Positions 8,509 through 14,959 of a stretch of DNA of 14,959 nt are shown here, in pieces. Every line of letters begins with the position of its first letter. Position 1 is the first letter of the stretch. The position numbers and the translations under genes are program-made. This DNA comes from Gemmatimonadota bacterium (GTDB lineage Bacteria > 4572-55 > J002), in contig RFFQ01000177.1 of NCBI GenBank assembly GCA_003697105.1, positions 1 through 14,959 on the forward strand, given 5' to 3'. The notes beneath the pieces are model-generated. The model ran no database searches and was not told the DNA's origin. It saw only the letters and a list, made by a program, of their open reading frames with translations.

Positions 8509-11500
8509 CTAATCACAATGGTTATCCACTTTTGCCGGTAACGTTGGGCAAACTTTGCAGTATGGACGGTTACCAAAATAGCGTTCCCACTCTGCGGGTG
8601 TTAGATTCCGTCCAGCGGTACGGCATGCTAGGTCGATCAGTTCTTTGGATGTGAGCGCCCACAGGCGAATCGCACCATCCCAACTCCCGGTGACCAGCCA
8701 CTGCCCATCGGAACTGATGGTCATTGTCGCGATGGCATCCGTGTGCCCTTCCAGTAAAATAGGCTCTTCCGACGGATTTTGGCTTGTCAAATCCCACAAG
8801 CGCGCGGTTTTATCCCAACTGCCGGTGATCAGCCAATGATTATCAGGGCTAATGATAATTGTGGAGATGGGGCTTTGATGACCCGGTAAGACCACCGGAT
8901 TGTGAACGGGTGCTTCAGACGCCAAGTCCCATAAGCGAACGGTATTATCTTTGCCGCCGGTGGCAATCCATCGATTATCTGGACTAATTGCCACCGCGGT
9001 GATGCCGCTGAAGCCCCATTTATCCTCACCATGCCCGTTCAATATCATTTTTTCTTTGGCGGGGGTGCGACTCAAATCCCATAAATGGGCGGTATTATCT
9101 TCACTGCCGGTGAGGAGCCATGTTTCGTCTTGGCTGAAAGCCATGCTGAGGATGGCACCCTGGTGGGCAGAGAGATGTTGTGGTTCGCCACGTTGGGGTA
9201 ATTTCCATAGCAGAACGTGCCCATCTGTTGTGCCGGTTGCCAACCATTTCCCCCCGGAACTGAGGGCGATTTGGGTTGGCGGTGTTGTGTGGGTATATAA
9301 AATGTCGCTGGCGCCTGTTTCCACATTCCAACGTCGCAGGGTGCCATCTTGTCCAATGGAGAATACGTGGCGGCTGTCCGGAGTGAACGTCAAATGCAAC
9401 ACCGCGCCGTCATGTTCTCCCAACCGCTGGGGTTCGGCAGATGATGTGAGGGACGTGGTGTCCCACCGGTAAAGCAAGCCATCTGCTCCGCCACTGGCAA
9501 CCCATTTCCCATCCGGACTAATTGCCGCATCGTTTACCACATCCCCATGTTTACCGAGAATCACCGGATGAGGTCGATCCTCTTGAATGTTCCACAATTG
9601 GACAGAGCTATCCCGGCTGGCAGATACCAGCCAGCGGTTGTCCGTGCTCATCGCCACACCGTTAATTGACTTTTTATGGCTGGACAAAACGACCGAAACG
9701 GCTGTTGGATCGGGAGGGTTCAAATTCCAGAGTCGTGCAGAGCCATCATCACTGCCGGTAATCAACCATCTACCGTCGTGACTAATCTGAAGCTGTTTCA
9801 CACCCGCTTCGTGGCTTTTTAAGATGGTGGGGTTCAAGGCGGGGTTATCTCGCGTTAAATCCCACAAACGGGCGGTATGATCCCAACTACCCGTGATCAG
9901 GTAGTGATTATCCGGGGTAAACGCGACACTCAAAACGGGACCGGTGTGCCCCTTCAAAATGTGCGGCATCTCTCGTAAATCCGGTAAAAACCAAAGCCGC
10001 GCCGTGTGGTCGGCGCTCGCGGACGCCAGATAGCGTCCATCGGCACTAAATGCTGCTTGGTAGATAAGACCGGTATGTCCGGTCAGAACGGTCCTGAGAG
10101 TGACTACCGGATGCTTGAGCCGCCATAGCCTCAAGGTGTTGTCACGGCTGGATGTGACTAACCAGCGGCTATTGGGGCTGAACGTCACATCATAGACTTG
10201 CCCCGTGTGTCCCGTCAATGGAACGGATGGTTTCCGGGGTGATTTTAAGTCCCATAATCGGGCGGTATTATCCTTGCCGGCAGTGGCGACCCACTTTCCG
10301 TCTGGACTGAACGCGACATCGGTGACACCACCGCTGTGACCGGTCAATACCAGCGGTACGGTATTCGTGCCGGCGGTCATGTCCCAGATTTTGGCAGTGC
10401 CATCTTCGCTGGCGGTGGCAATGTGAGTACCGTCTGGGCTAAGTACCAGCGTATTGATGGGTTTATCATGGGCATAGATTATCTGGGGGGGTGTATTTCC
10501 CTCCAACGACCAAATCCGGAGGGTGCCATCTGCTCCGGCGGTGATCATCTGGTTTCGATCCGGTAGGAATTGCACTGCCTGAACGGCGGTTACATGACCG
10601 GTGAACTGCACCGGTTCCCGGAGGGGTATGCCGTTTTCATCCAGCGACCAGAGCTGTACGGAACCATCGCGGCTGGCGGTTGCCACAAGGCGTTGGGTGG
10701 CATCAAACAGGGTTGCGACTGCCGTCACCGGTTGGGTATGCCCTCCCAAACCGATCCCGCCGGCATTGAGCAAACCATTTCGTAATGCGTTTTCTGCGGC
10801 GGGAACTGTTGGCAGACCCTCCCGTTGCGTCGCATTGATCGCTTCTGCGGCTAACAACAAACTCCGCTGGGGACGGCTGTTGCTTAAGGCTTTGGCAGAT
10901 TCTGCCACCAACTGCCGTGCCATGGCGATAATGCGTTGCCGGTTTGCTTCTTGTTCATTTTGCAGGGCGATCACCCGCTGGCTATCGGCAATTGCTTTTT
11001 GCGCCAATGCCTCTTGTTCTTTACGTTCGGCAATCACTCGTTGGCTATCGGCGATACTCTTTTGGCGCAGGGCTTCTTGTGCGTTTTGCAATGCGATTTC
11101 GCGCTGGCGGATGGCTTCTTGTTCATTTTGGAGGGCTCGTTCTTTTTGGTGTATGGCTTCTTGTTCGTTTCGGAGTGCAATTTCCCGTTGGTGCAGTGCT
11201 TCCTGTTCATTTTCAAATGCGATTTGGCGTTGGTGTAGGGCTTCCTGTTCATTTTGAATGGCGATTTCCCGCTGTCGTTCGGCTTCCATTCGTTGGAGCA
11301 GTGCCACTGTCGCCAAAAAAAGGGCGATCAATAACCCAAGGGTGATCGCCGTCAACGTGATCCGGCGGCGGCGTTCTACCGCCAGTTCGGCGGCACGGAT
11401 TGCCTGACGGCTGGCGCCGATCCATGCCCGTTGCAGGGCGGTCGGTGCCGGTTTTTTCTGCCCTTCATCGGCGTCATAGAGCCATGCTTCTGCTACGGAG

Positions 11501-14500
11501 AGTTCATGACCGCGCAACAGGAGGTCATGGCTGCGATTCTGTTTATCCCACTCCGTTGCACGCTGTGCCCATTTGGTGTGGTTTTTCACATGCTCCCGGT
11601 CCGTATCCAGTGTCCGAATGAGTTGCCCAAACGTGGTTTGAAATTCACTTCGCCGGTGTTCAAAATCGATCCATTGGATGGTGCGCAACCCTGCCGGGAT
11701 GCTGTCTTCATCTTCAACGGTATGGTAAAGTACCGGCACAATTCGTTTATTCAAACGCTGGGCATACTCAACTTCAGCGGTGCAATAAGGGGACTCTATG
11801 GCGGCAGGGGAAATGATAAACAAAAAGTTATCGGAGTTTTCAATACCGTGATAAATTTCCTGCTGGAAATCCACACCGGTATCGATACTTTCTTGATCGA
11901 ACCAAGTCGTTTTACCCTGTTCTTGTAACATTTCGTTCAACAAGCGCGCAAAATCGGCATCCGCACGGGAATAGGAGATAAACACATCGAGGGAGATGTC
12001 CACCGGTTGGGAGGCACTCTCTTGGATAAACGCTTCGTGAACCGGTAAGGCGGGATGATGTTTATGTGTTCGTGCGGTTTCCAACCAACTTTCTGCTTTT
12101 TGTAAGGCATGACCGCGCAACAACACCGTTGTGTTGTTGTGTTGGCGTTGCCAGCGCAACGCTTTGACCAACAGCAACTTATGCTGGTCGTAATATGTCT
12201 GCTCGTGGTGAAGTTTTTCAATCAGTTGGGCAGTCGCTTTGAGATAGACACTACCAGCGCTTTGTTTTTCCGTATCGATGAGATCGAGGAACTGAACTCG
12301 AGCTCGCTCCACCGGAAATTCACCGGTGGAAGTGGGTTCGAGCCGTAGAGAGATTATCCGTTTGTTCAGTTGGGCGGCATATTGTAGCTCATGTTGGCAG
12401 GTTTCGGTGGCGAGTGATTCCGGTGATTGCAGAAAGACCACCGTGGTAGTTTCTTCAATGGCTTTGTGTATTTCATCTTGGGATTCAATGCCGGTATCGC
12501 CGCGGGTTGGATTTGTCCACACCGTGAAGCTATGGCGCATTAGCGTTCGTTTGATTTGGTTCATTATCGCCAGGTCTGGTGGGGCATAGCAGATGAAGAC
12601 ATCGGTCACCAATCCGTAGGCATTTTTGTGACCTTCAGTAATGTATTCACAGTGCAGATCGGTGGGTTCGCAGGGGGGTTGTTCCCGCTCAAAGTGAATT
12701 TTTAGCCACGCTTCTGCTTGTAAGCGTTCTTCGCCCACCGGTAGATACGAGTTGCGGCGCTGATGATGTTCCCAATCCAATGCTTTGATCAAAATTTGGG
12801 TATGCTGACGGACATAATCTGCATGTTTTTGGATGCGGGCTACCAATTCCTGTAGCGAACGCTGGATGTCATCCTCCTGTTCTCGAAAATAGAGCCACTT
12901 TTGCTGGCGGATCTCGTCTGTGAGGGTTTCGTTTTCCGGAAGCTGGTACTGCTCATTTTCTGAACGGAGGGTTACGGTATTTTGCGCCATGACGTCCCAG
13001 TCCGCTTCGGAGGGCATCTGGTGGAGGACGGGGATGACCCGCTTGTTCAAGTGTCGTGCCCAGAGCAATTCTTTGAGGGTGTTCATCGAGCGAACACTGC
13101 CGGGAGAAATTACAAATACGATGTTATCCGATTTGATAATGCCTTCCTCATGGGACTTCTGAACATCCGTTTCAAGCGGGGCTTGGTGGGGATCGAACCA
13201 CACATTTAAGCCCTGATCCGCCAATCCCATGAATAATGTCCAGACCCGTTCGAGGCTGTCCTGAGGGGAGTACGAGATAAACACATCTTTAATGTCGTGC
13301 CAATCCGTAGCAAGTTGGGATTGGTAACGCTGTTTAAGGCTCTCCCGAATGAAGGTATGGTGGAGTTCGGTTGGCTGGGAGACCCCTTGACTCTGAGCTT
13401 CGGTTTCAAGCCATTGAACGGCGGCATCCAACGCCTCACCGGAAAGTAAATCGGCTTCTTTCCGGTGATTTTTATCCCATTTAAGTGCCTGTACCAACAG
13501 CATTTTATGGGTATGGGTTGATTCCCATTCGTCCTCAATCTTGCCATAAATCTGATCGAGGTTTTTTTCGTACTGTACATCATTGAGCGCCGTAAAGTCG
13601 GTGTACGTCAGTTCGCGGATTTCTGGCGGCATTTCTTGATAATCAACCGGTTCGATGAGTACCGGAAGGATACGTTTATTGTACTTGAGCGCCGTTTGCA
13701 GTTCAAACAGTAAAAAGGGAGATTTGCAAGAGGCAGGGGAGATATAAAAAATGACATTATCTGCCTCTTGAATGCCTTCTTCTAGGGCGTCTTCAAATTT
13801 GATGTCTTTGCGGATGTCTTTGGTGTCAATCCAGGTGGTAATGCCTCGCCGGAGCAAGAAGCGGTTAAAGCGTTCCATGATGGGCGCATCCACGCGGGCA
13901 TACGCCATAAAGACATGGGTCATCCAATTTTCGGCGTATTTTTTACTTTCGCAGATGAATTCCGCGTGACGGTGTGTCGGGTGACATGGGGGTTGGGCGG
14001 GAGGTTTGAATTCGCGTTTCAGCCACTGTTCCGCTGCCAGCAGATCATCCCCGGTCAGGAGGTAGGCTTCATCTTTCTGATTATGTTCCCATTCTAGTGC
14101 TTTGTATAACAATTGGGTATGGCGGTGGACATAGTCTTCTTCAGTTTGAAACACGGCAATGAGTTCGCGGATTGCCGTATCCAAATCATCAATCGCTTGC
14201 CATGCTTCGAGCGGCTTATCCGGTTCGTACTTTTCGCGGGCGTAAATCCAATTGGTTTTTTGGATGACCGGTGGCATTTTGCTGGTATCGGCTTCCACGT
14301 GGAGGATGGGGATAATCCGTTTACCGTGTTGCAGCGCATGTTCAATTTCCCGGTAGCAGTAAGGGGATTCCACAGAATGGGGGGAGATGATAAAGATAAA
14401 ATTGTGAGCGAGTTCAATACCATTATCAATCCGGCGTTGATAATCGTCACCTTTGGGAATATTGATGAAATCAAACCAAGCATCAAATCCGGCGGTACTT

Positions 14501-14580
14501 AGCTGCTGGTAAAGACGGCGGGCAAAATGCAGACTTTCTTTCCGACCGTATGAGATAAAGGCATCTTTAATATCGTTCAT
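8509..14580 (-). CDS. Giant five-TIR / coiled-coil / WD40 repeat protein
   Basis: This 2023-residue protein has five TIR modules starting near residues 4, 221, 430, 658 and 864. Each is followed by a related helical linker with a KALEWE-like motif (160, 364, 599, 806, 1007). One predicted membrane helix follows (about 1074-1094, after RRRR), then nine 14-residue coiled-coil repeats (1103-1228), a helical stretch, about 16 WD40 repeats (1279-1979) and a tail containing CRTAGRNLTPAEWERYF. TIR domains bind partners or cleave NAD+; WD40 propellers are recognition scaffolds. The glutamate matching the catalytic Glu of TIR NADases is present in every module (E78, E293, E504, E731, E936), so NADase activity is possible but unproven. 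No P-loop NTPase is seen, unlike STAND-type sensors. The ATG at 14580 fits the expected TIR start but lacks a clear Shine-Dalgarno; no in-frame ATG lies close upstream. A role in defence, stress or envelope signalling is inference. The gene lies directly upstream of the TonB receptor. Confidence 0.95.
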   Translation of the reverse strand: MNDIKDAFISYGRKESLHFARRLYQQLSTAGFDAWFDFINIPKGDDYQRRIDNGIELAHNFIFIISPHSVESPYCYREIEHALQHGKRIIPILHVEADTSKMPPVIQKTNWIYAREKYEPDKPLEAWQAIDDLDTAIRELIAVFQTEEDYVHRHTQLLYKALEWEHNQKDEAYLLTGDDLLAAEQWLKREFKPPAQPPCHPTHRHAEFICESKKYAENWMTHVFMAYARVDAPIMERFNRFLLRRGITTWIDTKDIRKDIKFEDALEEGIQEADNVIFYISPASCKSPFLLFELQTALKYNKRILPVLIEPVDYQEMPPEIRELTYTDFTALNDVQYEKNLDQIYGKIEDEWESTHTHKMLLVQALKWDKNHRKEADLLSGEALDAAVQWLETEAQSQGVSQPTELHHTFIRESLKQRYQSQLATDWHDIKDVFISYSPQDSLERVWTLFMGLADQGLNVWFDPHQAPLETDVQKSHEEGIIKSDNIVFVISPGSVRSMNTLKELLWARHLNKRVIPVLHQMPSEADWDVMAQNTVTLRSENEQYQLPENETLTDEIRQQKWLYFREQEDDIQRSLQELVARIQKHADYVRQHTQILIKALDWEHHQRRNSYLPVGEERLQAEAWLKIHFEREQPPCEPTDLHCEYITEGHKNAYGLVTDVFICYAPPDLAIMNQIKRTLMRHSFTVWTNPTRGDTGIESQDEIHKAIEETTTVVFLQSPESLATETCQHELQYAAQLNKRIISLRLEPTSTGEFPVERARVQFLDLIDTEKQSAGSVYLKATAQLIEKLHHEQTYYDQHKLLLVKALRWQRQHNNTTVLLRGHALQKAESWLETARTHKHHPALPVHEAFIQESASQPVDISLDVFISYSRADADFARLLNEMLQEQGKTTWFDQESIDTGVDFQQEIYHGIENSDNFLFIISPAAIESPYCTAEVEYAQRLNKRIVPVLYHTVEDEDSIPAGLRTIQWIDFEHRRSEFQTTFGQLIRTLDTDREHVKNHTKWAQRATEWDKQNRSHDLLLRGHELSVAEAWLYDADEGQKKPAPTALQRAWIGASRQAIRAAELAVERRRRITLTAITLGLLIALFLATVALLQRMEAERQREIAIQNEQEALHQRQIAFENEQEALHQREIALRNEQEAIHQKERALQNEQEAIRQREIALQNAQEALRQKSIADSQRVIAERKEQEALAQKAIADSQRVIALQNEQEANRQRIIAMARQLVAESAKALSNSRPQRSLLLAAEAINATQREGLPTVPAAENALRNGLLNAGGIGLGGHTQPVTAVATLFDATQRLVATASRDGSVQLWSLDENGIPLREPVQFTGHVTAVQAVQFLPDRNQMITAGADGTLRIWSLEGNTPPQIIYAHDKPINTLVLSPDGTHIATASEDGTAKIWDMTAGTNTVPLVLTGHSGGVTDVAFSPDGKWVATAGKDNTARLWDLKSPRKPSVPLTGHTGQVYDVTFSPNSRWLVTSSRDNTLRLWRLKHPVVTLRTVLTGHTGLIYQAAFSADGRYLASASADHTARLWFLPDLREMPHILKGHTGPVLSVAFTPDNHYLITGSWDHTARLWDLTRDNPALNPTILKSHEAGVKQLQISHDGRWLITGSDDGSARLWNLNPPDPTAVSVVLSSHKKSINGVAMSTDNRWLVSASRDSSVQLWNIQEDRPHPVILGKHGDVVNDAAISPDGKWVASGGADGLLYRWDTTSLTSSAEPQRLGEHDGAVLHLTFTPDSRHVFSIGQDGTLRRWNVETGASDILYTHTTPPTQIALSSGGKWLATGTTDGHVLLWKLPQRGEPQHLSAHQGAILSMAFSQDETWLLTGSEDNTAHLWDLSRTPAKEKMILNGHGEDKWGFSGITAVAISPDNRWIATGGKDNTVRLWDLASEAPVHNPVVLPGHQSPISTIIISPDNHWLITGSWDKTARLWDLTSQNPSEEPILLEGHTDAIATMTISSDGQWLVTGSWDGAIRLWALTSKELIDLACRTAGRNLTPAEWERYFGNRPYCKVCPTLPAKVDNHCD
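8512..8643 (-). other. Conserved C-terminal tail after the WD40 array
   Basis: Residues 1980-2023 form a tail with CRTAGRNLTPAEWERYF, then RPYCKVCPTLP and four cysteines (1986, 2008, 2011, 2022). From memory, a similar tail ends many cyanobacterial and chloroflexal WD40 signalling proteins, with a YF..xPYxxTCPxLP-like ending. Its function is not known to me. The CxxC pair could be redox-active or bind metal, but only one such pair is present. Confidence 0.6.
8644..10746 (-). other. WD40 repeat array, about 16 repeats
   Basis: Residues 1279-1979 hold about 16 repeats with the pattern GH...SPDG..(L/V)ATGS.D.T.RLWDL, most spaced 42-46 residues apart. Repeat 14 carries a short insertion after GHGED. 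Repeats 10-12 are the most degenerate. Sixteen blades allow two eight-bladed propellers, or two seven-bladed ones with two spare repeats; the sequence does not decide. Such arrays bind proteins or other ligands and often form the sensor end of bacterial signalling proteins. Confidence 0.9.
10897..11274 (-). repeat. Nine 42-bp (14-residue) coiled-coil repeats
   Basis: Residues 1103-1228 consist of nine 14-residue units of the type QREIALQNEQEALH. The first five match best; the later ones drift (for example QKSIADSQRVIAER). The periodicity is visible in the DNA as recurring TTCTTGTTCATTTT-like segments every 42 bp on the + strand. The region should form a long helix or coiled coil joining the membrane segment to the WD40 part and could drive oligomerisation. 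Confidence 0.85.
11299..11361 (-). other. Predicted transmembrane helix between TIR array and coiled coil
   Basis: Residues 1074-1094 are a hydrophobic run rich in Leu, Ile, Ala and Val with no charges, flanked by RRRR on the N-terminal side and by RMEAERQRE on the other. It is long enough for one membrane span. By the positive-inside rule the TIR array would be cytoplasmic. Related cyanobacterial-type proteins carry a similar segment at this place, from general knowledge of the family. Confidence 0.7.
11401..14580 (-). other. Array of five tandem TIR-plus-linker modules
   Basis: Residues 1-1060 repeat a unit of about 215 residues five times: a TIR beginning with a VFISY-like strand, then a linker with HTxLLxKALEWE, LLxGxxLxxAExWL and a terminal FIxES-like motif. 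TIR1 and TIR5 are the most canonical, with a WFD strand and SPYC before the catalytic-type Glu. TIR2 keeps SP but has FLLF in place of the Cys. TIR3 (RSMNTLKE) and TIR4 (TETCQHE) have changed loops. The modules are clearly homologous but divergent, so the duplications are old. Confidence 0.9.
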
Positions 14581-14610
14581 GCCGGGGGCGATTCATTATT
14601 TGAGGTGGGG

Positions 14611-14640
14611 ATAATAGAAAATGTAACGTTTCTTATTGAA
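14611..14640 (-). promoter_or_regulatory. Weak candidate promoter of the TIR/WD40 gene
   Basis: On the - strand a -10 TATTAT lies at 14616-14611 and a weak -35 TTCAAT at 14640-14635, with an 18-bp spacer. A transcript would start about 25 nt before the ATG at 14580. The -35 is poor, and a 6-bp inverted repeat (TGAATT 14637-14642, AATTCA 14655-14660) overlaps it, which could mark a regulator site. This is only suggestive. Confidence 0.25.
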
Positions 14641-14665
14641 TTCGGGGTATCATAAATTCATTTAT

Positions 14666-14770
14666 TCAGGTCTTGCTCCTGGGTTGAAACGGAACGTGAA
14701 CGGTTTTGGAAGCTCGCTTAACCAGTTTGGTGATGGCATCGTCCTCTGTTTTACCATAAGACCAAATCAT
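14666..14770 (-). pseudogene. Short, possibly decayed reading frame (HicB-like pattern)
   Basis: A 34-residue frame from the ATG at 14770 to TGA at 14666-14668 contains SYGKTEDDAITKL, and the open frame continues 12 codons further upstream without a start until a TAG. The pattern GxTxxxAxxxL recalls the middle of HicB-like antitoxins, but the match is short. A second frame further right (MEDFRRARAA, ending at a TAA) could be its frameshifted 5' part. It may be a gene relic or chance. No family is assigned. Confidence 0.25.
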
Positions 14771-14959
14771 ACCGTAACGACCTGCGGTTAAGCTGCGCGA
14801 GCACGTCTAAAGTCTTCCATATTGCAATGAAATCGGTTATATACGCTTTTGATTTTGCCACTTATTCAATACCTTCGCCAAAATTTGAGGTGACCTGATA
14901 TTCTCTTTACATTATAGCATGATTGACTTTCTATTTTCATTCATTGCTATAAGAGGAGA

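Larger units (their letters stand above)
14581..14959. other. Intergenic region upstream of the TIR/WD40 gene
   Basis: These 379 bp hold no convincing complete gene. Next to the TIR gene is a weak - strand promoter candidate. The middle contains the short, possibly decayed frame. The right end is A+T-rich and, on the + strand, has TTGACT (14923-14928) and an extended -10 TATAAG (14948-14953) with a 19-bp spacer, followed by GAGGAG-like sequence at the window edge. This may be the start of a rightward gene outside the window. No tRNA or rRNA sequence was seen. Confidence 0.5.

Noticed and set aside
8644-10746. Regular repeats every 120-140 bp considered as a possible CRISPR or DNA repeat array.
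   Set aside because: The periodicity is that of WD40 blades in an intact reading frame; the repeats diverge at silent positions and have no constant repeat with variable spacers.
10601-11345. Long + strand frames (up to 218 codons) opposite the coiled-coil part of the TIR/WD40 gene.
   Set aside because: They are by-products of the 42-bp repeat, which stays open in several antisense frames; the predicted peptides are low-complexity repeats of Cys, Ser and Phe.
14637-14660. Inverted repeat TGAATT / AATTCA with a 12-bp spacer.
   Set aside because: In A+T-rich sequence a 6-bp match is likely by chance; mentioned only with the weak promoter it overlaps.
14923-14953. Possible rightward promoter (TTGACT, 19 bp, TATAAG) at the window edge.
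   Set aside because: The spacer is long, the region is A+T-rich and no gene can be seen beyond the edge, so it is not listed as a separate feature.

Overview
The window holds four large genes and little else. priA lies on the + strand. On the - strand, reading right to left, are a giant TIR/WD40 protein, a TonB-dependent outer-membrane receptor and a propeller-type sensor histidine kinase. TonB-dependent transport and the kinase's periplasmic sensor imply a Gram-negative (diderm) bacterium. The two-component-propeller/Y_Y_Y kinase architecture is typical of Bacteroidetes/Ignavibacteria/Calditrichota-like and related candidate phyla. The TIR linker and WD40 tail resemble those of large signalling proteins in cyanobacteria and other multicellular or filamentous bacteria. 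The exact phylum cannot be fixed from this sequence. Composition is moderate in G+C and even across the genes, so nothing looks recently acquired. Shine-Dalgarno sequences are poor before three of the four genes; only the TonB receptor has a convincing one.

Layout: 1-280 is a non-coding leader with a strong sigma70-like promoter, a perfect hairpin at the expected transcript start and a 17-bp tandem repeat abutting the priA start codon. 281-2515 is a complete, normal-looking priA. It converges with the kinase gene (2518-5697, -), with only 2 bp between the stop codons. A 177-bp gap separates the kinase from the TonB receptor (5875-8460, -). The receptor starts 48 bp after the stop of the TIR/WD40 gene (8509-14580, -), so these two are probably co-transcribed. 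The last 379 bp (14581-14959) hold the upstream region of the TIR/WD40 gene and a short, possibly decayed reading frame.

The most remarkable element is the 2023-residue protein. It carries five tandem TIR modules, each with the same helical linker, then one predicted membrane helix, a coiled coil of nine 14-residue repeats, about 16 WD40 repeats and a conserved C-terminal tail. No NTPase (STAND/NACHT) module sits between the TIR and WD40 parts. The candidate catalytic glutamate position is kept in all five TIRs, although TIR3 and TIR4 have otherwise diverged. It could be an NAD-consuming immune or stress sensor, or a large signalling scaffold; the sequence alone does not decide. Its close coupling to an outer-membrane receptor, followed by a sensor kinase on the same strand, suggests envelope sensing, but that link is inference.
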